NCBI GenBank assembly: GCA_050953505.1
Contig: JBMNMU010000001.1
Location: 2,480,001-2,544,000 of the forward strand
Length of the DNA: 64,000 bases
Direction: 5' to 3'
From: JBMNMU01 sp050953505
GTDB taxonomy: Bacteria > Bacillota > Clostridia > Peptostreptococcales > Anaerovoracaceae
In this document: one piece after another, positions 1-7,405 of the stretch
Numbering within the stretch: position 1 is the first letter of the stretch
How the letters are laid out: each line of letters opens with the position of its first letter
The notes under the pieces: model-generated
Told to the model about the DNA's origin: nothing
The model's input: only the letters and a program-made list of their open reading frames with translations
Database searches by the model: none
Translations under genes and position numbers: made by a program

Positions 1-11
1 TGCATAAAATC

Positions 12-40
12 TTGATATTTGCATAAAATCATAGTATCAT
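12..40 (+). promoter_or_regulatory. Sigma-A promoter of the AlbA_2 gene
   Basis: TTGATA (12-17), 17-bp spacer and TATCAT (35-40) precede a strong ribosome site AAGGAGGTG (50-58). The 10-mer GCATAAAATC occurs twice (2-11 and 21-30), overlapping the -35 region and spacer, so it could be an autoregulatory site; that is inference. Confidence 0.6.
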
Positions 41-63
41 GGGGGTAATAAGGAGGTGTTCTT

Positions 64-1491
64 ATGTTAGAAGAAGAATTAGTAGAATTAGTAAATAAAA
101 TTACTTCTGAAAAATGTGAAAAACAGCATTTAGAGCTTAAGAAGGCATCAGGCGGCACTCCATCAAGAATTTATGATACATTATCAAGCTTTTCAAATCA
201 AATTGGTGGAGGGATAATTATTTTTGGAATTGACGAAGATGCCGGATATAAAGTTGTAGGGGTTTACGATGCCCAAGACCTTCAGAAAAAAGTAGTGGAA
301 CAATCATTGCAAATGGAACCTGTTGTAAGACCGCTTTTTACGGTTGCTCAAATAGAAGATAAGTTGGTTGTTAGCGCAGAAATCTCAGAGTGTGACATTT
401 ATGATAAACCTTGTTTTTATAAAGGCGCCGGAAGGATGCGTGGGTCTTACATTCGTGTAGGTGATTCTGACCAACCTATGACAGAATATGAAATATATAG
501 CTATGAGGCTTTTAAAAGAAGGATTCATGATGAACTTCGAACTGTAGATAGAGCAACGATGAAATCTTTGAAAAAAGATAATATAATTGAATATTTGATT
601 AAACTACGTAGGCAAAAGGCGAATCTGGAAAATCTTGATGATGAACGAATACTAGAAACTCAAGGTATAAGTCAAGATGGTCTTCCTACATTAGCAGGAT
701 TAATGCTACTTGGCGAATATCCACAAGAATTCCTTCCACAGCTAAGCGTGACTGCAATGGTTGTGCAGGGTAAAGAAATAGGTGAGCTTGGCGAGGATGG
801 AGAGCGTTTTATAGATAACAAACGTATTGAAGGAACAATATCACAAATGCTTGAAGGAACATTAGCTTTTGTTCGAAGAAACATGAAAGTAAAAACAATA
901 ATAAACGAAGAAGGAGTTCGTGCCGATAAGTCCGAATATCCAATAAAGGCGGTTAGGGAAATTATACTTAATTCACTAATACACAGAGACTACAGTGTGC
1001 ATACAGAACGTTCACCTGTAAGGTTAGTAATGTATGAGGATAGATTGGAACTAGAAAACCCAGGAGGATTATATGGCAGAATAACCGTAGATGATTTAGG
1101 AAAGGTGGCTGCTGATACAAGAAACCCATATTTAGCGGGAGCATTAGAAATTATGATTGATACAGAGAATCGTTTTTCTGGTATACCTACTGTTATAGCA
1201 GAACTTAAGAAAGCTGGCATGCCTGCTCCTGTGTTTATAGATAGGCGGGGTGTTTTTAAGGTTATATTTTATAAAAAATCTGGCGTTGAAGACAAAGATG
1301 TTGATTTTGAACAGGATGTTATTAATTACTGCATCACACCTCGCTCAAGGGAAGAACTTGCAGAAAAATTTGGATATGAATCACCAACATATTTTTTAAA
1401 GACCTATATATCTCCATTGATTGAAGATGGAAAAATTAAAATGACAATTCCAGATAAACCAAAGAGCAAGTTCCAAAAGTATTATTCATGA
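64..1491 (+). CDS. AlbA_2-domain / HATPase_c_4 putative DNA-binding regulator
   Basis: 475 aa. The N-terminal ~130 residues (EKQHLELKKA, then GGGIIIFGIDE) match the Schlafen AlbA_2 domain, a nucleic-acid-binding fold often misannotated as RecG-like helicase. A middle helical segment is followed by IKAVREIILNSLIHRDYS (about residues 296-313), the signature of the HATPase_c_4 domain, and the C-terminus looks like a winged helix. Family members are transcription regulators or defence-related proteins; no target is evident here. It is a single-gene unit with its own promoter and RBS, and REP elements begin immediately after its stop. Function beyond the family is unknown. Confidence 0.8.
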   Translation: MLEEELVELVNKITSEKCEKQHLELKKASGGTPSRIYDTLSSFSNQIGGGIIIFGIDEDAGYKVVGVYDAQDLQKKVVEQSLQMEPVVRPLFTVAQIEDKLVVSAEISECDIYDKPCFYKGAGRMRGSYIRVGDSDQPMTEYEIYSYEAFKRRIHDELRTVDRATMKSLKKDNIIEYLIKLRRQKANLENLDDERILETQGISQDGLPTLAGLMLLGEYPQEFLPQLSVTAMVVQGKEIGELGEDGERFIDNKRIEGTISQMLEGTLAFVRRNMKVKTIINEEGVRADKSEYPIKAVREIILNSLIHRDYSVHTERSPVRLVMYEDRLELENPGGLYGRITVDDLGKVAADTRNPYLAGALEIMIDTENRFSGIPTVIAELKKAGMPAPVFIDRRGVFKVIFYKKSGVEDKDVDFEQDVINYCITPRSREELAEKFGYESPTYFLKTYISPLIEDGKIKMTIPDKPKSKFQKYYS

Positions 1492-1492
1492 C

Positions 1493-1616
1493 AGCCACCA
1501 GACCGAGAGATGATTGGCTGTGGCTGGCTGGAGACTGCCACAGACCGAGAGATGATTGGCTGTGGCTGGCTGGAGACTGCCACAGACCGAGAGATGATTG
1601 GCCGTGGCTGGCAAGC
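1493..1616 (+). repeat. REP-like palindromes, three direct copies
   Basis: Three direct copies of the core ACCGAGAGATGATTGGC at about 1502, 1544 and 1586, spaced 42 bp. Each can fold by pairing GCCACAG on the left with CTGTGGC on the right, leaving the conserved ACCGAGAGATGATTGG tract in the loop. This is the same family as the copies around and inside the RAYT at 5151-6122. Confidence 0.9.
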
Positions 1617-1689
1617 ACCGTACCTAAGCGTTGAAGCAAAACAGCAAAAAACAGCCCCCAGCTTTGAAAGGAAACAAGCAAAAAAATAG

Positions 1690-1727
1690 CCCTCAGTCCA
1701 TTGCAGGCGCAGGGATTGGGGGTTTTA
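1690..1727 (+). terminator. Rho-independent terminator
   Basis: A 10-bp stem (1690-1699 with 1713-1722, two G-U pairs) is followed by TTTTAATTT. It would end transcription from the gene at 64-1491 after it has read through the REP copies. Confidence 0.55.
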
Positions 1728-1761
1728 ATTTATCAAAAAACAGCCAAAATATATTTTATAT

Positions 1762-1790
1762 TTTTCATCAAGAATTTATGGCAGTATAAT
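1762..1790 (+). promoter_or_regulatory. Putative promoter of a small RNA
   Basis: TTTTCA (1762-1767), 17-bp spacer and a perfect TATAAT (1785-1790). No protein gene starts within 200 bp; the predicted transcript runs into a terminator at 1815-1864. Confidence 0.45.
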
Positions 1791-1796
1791 ACAAGT

Positions 1797-1864
1797 CCAT
1801 TCGCTCAAGGAGGTTGATGCTTATTTGATAGGTGCCTATAGAGGCATAAGAATCAGGTTTTTTT
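1797..1864 (+). ncRNA. Candidate small RNA ending in an intrinsic terminator
   Basis: A ~68-nt transcript is predicted from the TATAAT at 1785. It contains a free AAGGAGG (1807-1813), then a nested hairpin: TGAT-g-CTTAT (1815-1824) pairs with ATAAG-a-ATCA (1846-1855), with inner GCCT/AGGC (1834-1837/1842-1845), followed by seven T residues (1858-1864). Only a three-codon reading frame (ATG CTT ATT TGA) follows the AAGGAGG. It matches no RNA family I recognise, and may be a leader remnant rather than a true sRNA. Confidence 0.4.
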
Positions 1865-1938
1865 ATTGATAACTAATAAAGACCTGTTTATCTAGCTGTT
1901 TTTGTGGTAAATATAAACTGTGACGATAAAATTACATT

Positions 1939-1953
1939 ACGAATATAATTCGT
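1939..1953. promoter_or_regulatory. Short perfect dyad upstream of the dnaJ-family promoter
   Basis: ACGAAT, three bases, ATTCGT forms a perfect inverted repeat 25 bp upstream of the -35 element of the chaperone promoter. Possible operator; no regulator is identified. Confidence 0.3.
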
Positions 1954-1977
1954 TATTAATACTTAGCACGGCTGAAG

Positions 1978-2047
1978 TTGTAGCATTTAATTTTAGCGGT
2001 GTTATTTTTTTAATCAAGCATTAGCACTCTAAGGTTGAGAGTGCTAA
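1978..2047 (+). promoter_or_regulatory. Promoter plus CIRCE operator (HrcA)
   Basis: TTGTAG (1978-1983), 16-bp spacer, TGTTAT (2000-2005), then a perfect CIRCE element TTAGCACTC-N9-GAGTGCTAA at 2021-2047. CIRCE is the known binding site of the heat-shock repressor HrcA, so the downstream chaperone is predicted to be induced by heat or unfolded-protein stress. Confidence 0.93.
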
Positions 2048-2078
2048 TATCATGCCAGATAAAAGGGGGGAGTTGTTT

Positions 2079-3017
2079 ATGGCACAAAAAAGAGATTATT
2101 ATGAGGTGCTTGGCTTAAAGAAAGGTGCTTCTGAAAAAGACATTAAGAAAGCATTCCGTAAAAAGGCCATAGAGTATCATCCTGATAAGAACCCAGATGA
2201 TAAAACAGCGGAAGAAAAGTTTAAAGAGGTAAATGAAGCATATGGCGTTCTGTCAGATCCAGATAAAAAGGATAAATATGACCGTTTTGGTTTTGCAGGC
2301 GTGGATCCTAATGCAGGCTTTTATGATGGCCAGCAGCAGGATGGTGGAAACTATGGTGGGTATCAATATCAAACCTACGATAATTTCAATGGAGCCGGTG
2401 CACATTATTATGAAAACATGTCTGACAGTGACTTTTCTAAAATATTTGAGGACCTATTTGGGGGAAGGTTTCAGAACGCGCAAAGAAATACGGGGCCGAG
2501 AAAGGGTGCGGATCTTCATGCAAGCATTACAGTCGCCTTTGAAGAAGCTGCTTTTGGCGTAAAGAAGAAAATTCGAGTAGACGGCAAGACAATTTCCGTT
2601 ACAATACCCGAGGGCGTCGATGATGGTTCAAAGATTTCTCTGAAAGGGCAGGGGATGCCCGGTGTGGAAGGGGGACCCACTGGGGATTTGATTATAGAGA
2701 TTAAGGTGAAGCCCCATAGTAGGTTTACTAGAAAGGGTGCGGATATTTACACGAAGGTGCCTATTACCTTAACTCAGGCAGCTCTTGGAGCTAGCATCAT
2801 CGTGCCGACCCTCAAGGAAAAGGTTTCATATAAGGTTCCTGCAGGTACCCAGCCCAATACATTGTTTAGGCTAAAAGGTAAGGGAATTAAAGACTTAAAG
2901 AGTGGCAAAACAGGGGACCTTTATGTAGAGGTAACGGTAAAGATTCCAAAAAACCTTACCAAAGAACAGCAGGATCTACTACAGAAATTCGACCAGACCC
3001 TCGACCTATCCGCCTAG
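2079..3017 (+). CDS. DnaJ-family co-chaperone, CbpA-type (class B)
   Basis: 312 aa. The start is taken at 2079, 7 bp after GGGGGGAG; an upstream in-frame ATG at 2052 lacks an RBS. An N-terminal J domain (YYEVLGLKKGASEKDIKKAF, HPD motif in YHPDKN) that would activate DnaK ATPase is followed by a Gly/Phe/Tyr-rich linker (about residues 75-130) and a two-lobed DnaJ C-terminal substrate-binding region (GADLHASITVAFEEAAFG onward). The four CXXCXGXG zinc motifs of true DnaJ are absent, so this is a class B (CbpA-like) protein. It sits alone behind a CIRCE element, apart from any dnaK-grpE operon in this window. REP elements begin at its stop codon. Confidence 0.93.
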   Translation: MAQKRDYYEVLGLKKGASEKDIKKAFRKKAIEYHPDKNPDDKTAEEKFKEVNEAYGVLSDPDKKDKYDRFGFAGVDPNAGFYDGQQQDGGNYGGYQYQTYDNFNGAGAHYYENMSDSDFSKIFEDLFGGRFQNAQRNTGPRKGADLHASITVAFEEAAFGVKKKIRVDGKTISVTIPEGVDDGSKISLKGQGMPGVEGGPTGDLIIEIKVKPHSRFTRKGADIYTKVPITLTQAALGASIIVPTLKEKVSYKVPAGTQPNTLFRLKGKGIKDLKSGKTGDLYVEVTVKIPKNLTKEQQDLLQKFDQTLDLSA

Positions 3018-3100
3018 CCAGCCACCAGACCGAGAGATGAATGGCCGTGGCCGGGCAAATACTGCCACAGACCGAGAGATGATTGGCCGTGGCTGTGCAA
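3017..3100 (+). repeat. REP-like palindromes, two direct copies
   Basis: Cores at about 3029 (ACCGAGAGATGAATGGC variant) and 3070, starting right at the end of the dnaJ-type gene. Same family as 1493-1616. Confidence 0.9.
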
Positions 3101-3213
3101 CAAAAAACCCTGAAACCAACATATCATGACATGCCCCCTTCATGATTAATAGTGCTTTTTATTTCACTGTCCCTCATAAAGGGGCATATCACCGCAATTG
3201 GTTTTGAGTTTTG

Positions 3214-3257
3214 CAAAACCCCGAAACTAACATACCACAATTGGTCTCGGGGTTTTG
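3214..3257 (-). terminator. Terminator of the two-repeat protein gene
   Basis: CAAAACCCCGA (3214-3224) pairs with TCGGGGTTTTG (3247-3257) around the end of the minus-strand gene, so the stem overlaps its last codons. A degenerate copy of the left part (AAACCCTGAAACCAACATA, about 3111-3129) lies ~105 bp further on, suggesting a decayed duplication of the gene end. Confidence 0.6.
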
Positions 3258-3898
3258 GATTTACTCTCACCTTGGTGCCCGGCAGTTATAATCTGTACCG
3301 TAAGTGCACTTGTTTGAGGAGGTATGCTCAGGGTCTGGAAGGGTGCTCGTTCGATTCTTACAACCTGGCCTGGCCGGATGGCTCTAAAAGGGATTCTGTT
3401 TCCTCGTCGATCCCGAATCAAGGTTTCATTACTAATAATATATTTAGTCTGGCTATTAATATTGTTTGCATTGCCTGTTAGAATAAAGCCATATCTACCT
3501 TCATACCCTGTTCTTAGCACTCGCCCTACCGCGATAATTGAAGTATGATTTTGCTTTACAACTGTTATGCTGAAGGCATTGGATTGAGGTGGGATGCTCC
3601 TTGTCATTACAGAAGAAAACCTTGCATCTACCACCATGCCTTCTCTTAAATTTCTTATGCCTATATTATTTCCAAACTGATCTCTTATTCTGGTATTTCT
3701 ACCTGTAACTAAAGTTACAGTCTGCCTACGAGCCCTACGGTTGCTTCCCACGGCACCATAATTAATAGTAACGAACCCATTTCTGCCGCCCCTGGAAATG
3801 GATGTAATTACTGCACCTTTTACTGATATCACATCTCTTAGAGTGTCGATATCGCCTATGCCTAATTCTCCTGAATCAAAACTTTTAAATTCATACAT
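3227..3898 (-). CDS. Unknown protein with two tandem ~85-aa beta-rich repeats
   Basis: 223 aa. No signal peptide, membrane segment or catalytic motif is visible. Two internal repeats align clearly: N-terminal unit RIRDQFGNN...GMVVDARF...RSIPPQSNAFSITVV (about residues 68-115) and C-terminal unit LIRDRRGNR...GQVVRIERA...LSIPPQTSALTVQII. The spacing and the GxVV/IPPQ signatures suggest small beta-barrel (OB- or SH3-like) modules. The first 25 residues (YEFKSFDSGELGIGDIDTLRD) may be a targeting or docking segment. It is monocistronic, with no recognised neighbours, and is flanked by REP clusters at both ends. I do not recognise the family. Confidence 0.7.
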   Translation of the reverse strand: MYEFKSFDSGELGIGDIDTLRDVISVKGAVITSISRGGRNGFVTINYGAVGSNRRARRQTVTLVTGRNTRIRDQFGNNIGIRNLREGMVVDARFSSVMTRSIPPQSNAFSITVVKQNHTSIIAVGRVLRTGYEGRYGFILTGNANNINSQTKYIISNETLIRDRRGNRIPFRAIRPGQVVRIERAPFQTLSIPPQTSALTVQIITAGHQGESKSKTPRPIVVC

Positions 3899-3969
3899 GT
3901 TATTTCCCTCAACTTCATTATCTTGTATTAATGGTTGTTATTTCATATATATTAAATTCTCACGAAAAT

Positions 3970-4078
3970 TGCCACTGCCACCAGACCGAGAGATGCATGG
4001 CCGTGGCTGGCCAGAAACTGCAACAGACCGGAAACTGCCACCAGACCGAGAGATGAATGGCCGTAGCCGGCCTCTTGC
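3970..4078 (+). repeat. REP-like palindromes, two direct copies
   Basis: Cores at about 3984 (GAGAGATGCATGGCC variant) and 4044. They occupy most of the 318-bp gap between the divergent genes at 3227-3898 and 4217-5104; nothing else is recognisable there. Confidence 0.88.
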
Positions 4079-4216
4079 CACCAGCGGACGTGAACCGGTA
4101 AGGCGTAGGTAGCAATAAGTACCAAGACTAAAAACCTCCAGACTTTTTAGCAGAAAAAGAGTATAATACTAATTATGTAAAGCAAAAAATTAAGAAGTAG
4201 AGGTTAAGACAAATAA

Positions 4217-5104
4217 ATGGAATTAATTGAACAACAAAAGAAAAAAGGCATGGCCCTAATGGCAACATGCGCTATCTTGTGGAGCACTGCAGGTATCTTT
4301 ATTAAATGGATTTCATGGAATCCACTACTCATTGCAGGGGCGAGGAGCCTTATCGCTGCAGTGGTTTTAGGCATTTTTATGTATGTTACAGGCAGGCGGC
4401 TGAAGTTTAATAAATATTCGATTCTAGCTGCAATAGGACTTTCATGTTGCTTAATCAACTTTGTTATTGCAAACAAGCTGACTACTGCAGCTAACGCCAT
4501 TGTGCTACAGTATACAGCTCCAATTTTTATATTAATTTTATCAGCTCTGTTCTTACATAAGAAAATGAAGAGGCTTGATATTGCAGTTGTACTTGTGACG
4601 ACTGCGGGAATTGCATTGTTCTTCTTTGATAAGTTGTCCCCCGGAAGCATTCTAGGGAATATTTTGGCGATTGTAGCAGGTTTTTTTCTTGCCATCATGT
4701 TTATTAGTGTGGGACAAGCTGCAGATGACGATTCTGTTAGAATGACTGGGATCCTGTTAGCTCATATCATTACCGGTGTAGTGGGGGCAGGAACTTTGTT
4801 TTTCGTGGAATTTCAGCCAACCTTTATTGAGGTGCAATATATAGTAATACTGGGGATCTTCCAGCTAGGGATTCCTTATGTACTTTACTCTATGGCGTCA
4901 AAGACCTGTTCGCCATTGGCCTGTTCCCTGATCGGGATGTTTGAACCCTTGCTTAATCCGGTGTGGGTGTTTCTCTTTGCCGGTGAAGCGCCTGGAATAT
5001 GGGCCTTAATTGGTGCTGTTATAGTAATATTCGCCGTTACAGGCTGGCTCGCCCTAGAAAGCCGCCAGCCACAGCCAGAAACCCAGCCAGAGACCGAGAG
5101 ATGA
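4217..5104 (+). CDS. EamA/DMT-family transporter with a REP-derived C-terminus
   Basis: 295 aa, about ten hydrophobic helices in two EamA halves (ILWSTAGIFIKWISWNPLLIAGAR near the N-terminus; second half around FQLGIPYVLYSMASKTCSPLACSLI and EPLLNPVWVFLFAGE). Members export metabolites or amino acids; the substrate cannot be told. The last ~15 codons (after AVTGWLALES) are read from a REP unit, and the stop is the TGA of GAGAGATGA, so a REP insertion replaced the native end. The RAYT gene converges on it 46 bp away. RBS is weak (AAGTAGAGG). Confidence 0.85.
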   Translation: MELIEQQKKKGMALMATCAILWSTAGIFIKWISWNPLLIAGARSLIAAVVLGIFMYVTGRRLKFNKYSILAAIGLSCCLINFVIANKLTTAANAIVLQYTAPIFILILSALFLHKKMKRLDIAVVLVTTAGIALFFFDKLSPGSILGNILAIVAGFFLAIMFISVGQAADDDSVRMTGILLAHIITGVVGAGTLFFVEFQPTFIEVQYIVILGIFQLGIPYVLYSMASKTCSPLACSLIGMFEPLLNPVWVFLFAGEAPGIWALIGAVIVIFAVTGWLALESRQPQPETQPETER

Positions 5105-5175
5105 ATGGCCGTGGCCGTGAGCTAGAGTAGCCACGGCCACAGACAGCCAATCATCTCTCGATCTGTGGCATTTTC
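5086..5175. repeat. REP pair (inverted) between the converging EamA and RAYT genes
   Basis: A plus-strand core (about 5092-5108) and a minus-strand core (about 5144-5161) face each other. Both coding regions end inside this pair: the EamA frame stops in the first and the RAYT frame in the second. The pair can fold into one large cruciform or bidirectional terminator-like structure. Confidence 0.88.
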
Positions 5176-6122
5176 TTTGGATTGCGTTTCAGCCGGTTTC
5201 TGTCTACATTAGTAAGCCGCGCAATGCTACGGCAGGATAGGATACTAGTTCCGTTAAGAATTTGTGTGGCAAGCTCCATGCGCACCTTGGGATCTTTAAT
5301 GGTGTCGGATAACTTTTCAGGTTCAGAAAGTTTAAGATTATCTGGTATCGCTTCACCAAATGCAAGTTCTAGGTATTCAGCTTTCGCCTGCGCAATAAGT
5401 GCATTGGCACGATCCAGCTCTTCGGCAATAATATCCTCTTTATCTTCTAAATCCAAATACATTTCTTGAAAATCCGAAGAAGCCATAGAATCATGGAAAC
5501 TTTTAAAGTTTAAAACACCATTAAAACCATACCTATTTAGCAAGTCTTTCCCATCTCCGTGGATAATGTTTCGAATCGCTTTCCCAATATATTCCCAATA
5601 GCTGCTCCATCGATATTCCGATGCGTGCCTTGTGTAGTTTGCCTTAACGGGATTCAGGTGTATATAGCGTAGAACGTTTTTGAGATATGCTTCGTTGTGA
5701 ATTTCTCGGCTGCGAAAAGCACCTTGGAAAACGTGACCAGTATGCTCATGACTAGCCATATAATAGTGAGAGTAAGCTGTATTAATTCGATGCATAGCCT
5801 TACTCAGGCCATCAACCGAGAGATGATTGGCCGTGGCCGTGGTTATATCAAAGGCTACTGGACAGCCATTCATCTCTCGGTCTTTGGCCGTTTCTGTTGA
5901 CTGGCAGCCGGTTTCCTGGGGTACACGCACAAGTAGGTGATAGTGATTCGGCATAATGCAGTACGCGTAAACCTGCAGTAAGTTATCATCCACAATCCGT
6001 TTTACGTATTGTAATATTTTTTTATAATCTCGCTCTCGGGTAAAGATCTTTGCCTTGTTGTTTCCCCGGCTCATCACATGGTAATAACCGGTGGCACTTA
6101 CGAATCGTTTCCTAGATGCCAT
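5151..6122 (-). CDS. RAYT: REP-associated tyrosine transposase (Y1_Tnp) with an internal REP insertion
   Basis: 323 aa; start at 6122 behind AAGGAGGG. Y1_Tnp/HUH signatures in order: GYYHVMSRGNN (residues 12-22), the metal-binding HxH in PNHYHLLV (H60, H62), LSKAMHRINTAYSHYY, and the C-terminal AYLKNVLRYIHLNPVKA block with candidate catalytic tyrosines. RAYTs nick single-stranded REP hairpins and are domesticated relatives of IS200/IS605 transposases. Residues ~71-104, between the HxH motif and LSKAM, are encoded by an inverted REP pair (5808-5895) and have no family counterpart; the frame remains open. The last residues (QIER, stop) come from another REP. It is the only RAYT in the window and the likely source of the REP family. 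Confidence 0.92.
   Translation of the reverse strand: MASRKRFVSATGYYHVMSRGNNKAKIFTRERDYKKILQYVKRIVDDNLLQVYAYCIMPNHYHLLVRVPQETGCQSTETAKDREMNGCPVAFDITTATANHLSVDGLSKAMHRINTAYSHYYMASHEHTGHVFQGAFRSREIHNEAYLKNVLRYIHLNPVKANYTRHASEYRWSSYWEYIGKAIRNIIHGDGKDLLNRYGFNGVLNFKSFHDSMASSDFQEMYLDLEDKEDIIAEELDRANALIAQAKAEYLELAFGEAIPDNLKLSEPEKLSDTIKDPKVRMELATQILNGTSILSCRSIARLTNVDRNRLKRNPKKMPQIER
5808..5895. repeat. Inverted REP pair inside the RAYT coding sequence
   Basis: Plus-strand core at about 5816-5832 and minus-strand core at 5866-5883, flanking a ~30-bp centre. Read on the minus strand it encodes TETAKDREMNG and TATANHLSVDG without a stop. See the RAYT entry. Confidence 0.93.
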
Positions 6123-6219
6123 AATTCCCTCCTTCAAAACCTTATAAATTACATGGTATAAAGGAAGTATATAGCACTACACAGTGAATGTAAATAAATA
6201 ACAGTAAAATAATGTAAAA

Positions 6220-6345
6220 AACACAGCCACTAACGAGAGATGATTGGCTGTGGCTGCTGTAAACAGCCAGTAACCCGAGAGATGATTGGCTGTGGCCGCT
6301 GTAAACAGCCACTAACCGAGAGATGATTGGCTGTGGCTGCTGTGC
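6220..6345 (+). repeat. REP-like palindromes, three direct copies, upstream of RAYT
   Basis: Cores at about 6233, 6275 and 6317 (42-bp period), each flanked by CAGCCA on the left and GGCTGTGGC on the right. A degenerate run of GTGGC/GCCGTAGCC continues to about 6373. The array ends ~100 bp upstream of the RAYT start. Confidence 0.9.
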
Positions 6346-6591
6346 CTGTGCCTGTGGCTGTGGCCGTAGCCGTAGTGGTAGTTATGACCACCATTATTGG
6401 ATGACCGTGCCTAAAAATTTATCTCTCGCGGCTTTAATTGGGCCTCTATGCTATGGGTTAAGGCAGTGGTGGTAAAGGAGCATAATCAGAAGTAAACCAT
6501 TAGTTTTTGTGTTTTATATAGTAGTTGAAAAAAGACGGTTGCAATTATAAGAATAATGTATGGTGTGGTGTAGAATTGCAATCATCAAATA

Positions 6592-6850
6592 CTAAAAATG
6601 CTTGATAAGTATAACTTCAGCTTTAAATGCCAGATCCTGAACCAACGATTCTTCCGGGTTATACGTCATTTTGGTTTTTTTTGGATTTAGGGCTTTCAAT
6701 TTCCTAAAGAGTTTAGTATACTAAAATGTGCCGTGTATTATAGTTTAGTTGAAGCTTATCGGCGAATCCTTGAAGTGGAGGAAGTTTTTCCTTCACTTCT
6801 CTGGAAAGAGTATGGGCTAGCTTTATTTCTGATTTGTCTTTAATCACGCA
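6592..6850 (-). pseudogene. Decayed unidentified coding remnant
   Basis: On the minus strand one frame reads IKDKSEIKLAHTLSREV..KLPPLQGFADKLQLNYNTRHILVY and then stops; a +/-1 shift continues as TKLFRKLKALNPKKTKMTY...SLVQDLAFKAEVILIKHF and a stop at 6592. The two halves join smoothly at TATAC (about 6718), which looks like one old gene broken by a frameshift. I do not recognise the family. The rest of the 6350-7020 interval holds no gene; a small hairpin GCGCGAG/CTCGCGC lies at about 6859-6875. Confidence 0.4.
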
Positions 6851-6995
6851 CTACTACTGCGCGAGCCACTCGCGCAAGCTGATGAAGAAATTGAGAATTC
6901 GTTGGAATTTTAAAAGAGCCACGATCTAGGGCAGAAATGCAAGAATTTAAGAAAAAAATCAAACACTACATCATTAAATAAGAATAGAATTATTT

Positions 6996-7017
6996 AAAGC
7001 CCTAATTAAAGGGCTTT
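6996..7017 (-). terminator. Hairpin terminator
   Basis: AAAGCCCT (6996-7003) pairs with AGGGCTTT (7010-7017) directly after the stop of the minus-strand remnant at 7020-7382; it is roughly symmetrical and could also act on the plus strand. Confidence 0.5.
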
Positions 7018-7019
7018 TA

Positions 7020-7382
7020 CTATTCAAGTAAGAAATTTAATATATTTTGAACTCTAATGCCAGAATAGTCGTCAATTGCTGGCTGGTCCATTGTTAAAAT
7101 AAACTTTGGATAATTATCGTTAATAGCCTGAAGGGGACGCAACTCTCTATCTCTAGTTTGTATGTCCAGGATGGTCACCGCAACCTGGTAATAGATTTTT
7201 TCAAGCATTTTTAAATGATTATCTACGGTTTCGACGCTGGGTTTCCTTCCGTTACTAGAGAGATTTCCATAAGTTTTCTGGCATGTCCAGCCAATCATCC
7301 CTCGGTCCTTGGCCGGACCGTCCCGGCCACGGCCAATCATCTCTCGGTCCCTGGCCGTAACTTCCCGGCCACGGCCAATCAT
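7020..7382 (-). pseudogene. Truncated DUF4143/AAA ATPase C-terminus fused to REP sequence
   Basis: A 120-codon open frame. The C-terminal ~75 codons (SVETVDNHLKMLEKIYY, then QVAVTILD...RELRPLQAINDNYPKFILTMD) match the end of the AAA_14/DUF4143 ATPase family, including the YPKF/TMD tail, but normal members exceed 400 aa. An internal deletion joins the helix ending EKIYY directly to QVAVTIL. The N-terminal ~35 codons (MIGRGRE repeated, KDRGMIGW) are only translated REP units. The gene is therefore dead, its 5' part lost at the REP cluster. Confidence 0.75.
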
Positions 7383-7405
7383 CTCTCGGTCTAATGGCTG
7401 TCGTA
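7285..7405 (-). repeat. REP-like palindromes, three direct copies (minus orientation)
   Basis: Minus-strand cores at about 7290-7306, 7332-7348 and 7374-7390 (42-bp period). The third provides the stop codon region of the gene at 7391-8590; the first abuts the truncated ATPase remnant. Confidence 0.9.

Noticed and set aside
1436..1681. 81-aa minus-strand frame rich in SHSQSSLGLW
   Set aside because: Pure translation of three REP units; no ribosome site.
3152..3548. Plus-strand frames (109 and 74 aa)
   Set aside because: Antisense to the two-repeat protein and its terminator; no plausible start signal.
5151..6122. RAYT as a complete IS200/IS605 element
   Set aside because: No IS ends, no tnpB, and longer than TnpA of IS200; the C-terminal blocks and associated REPs identify a RAYT.
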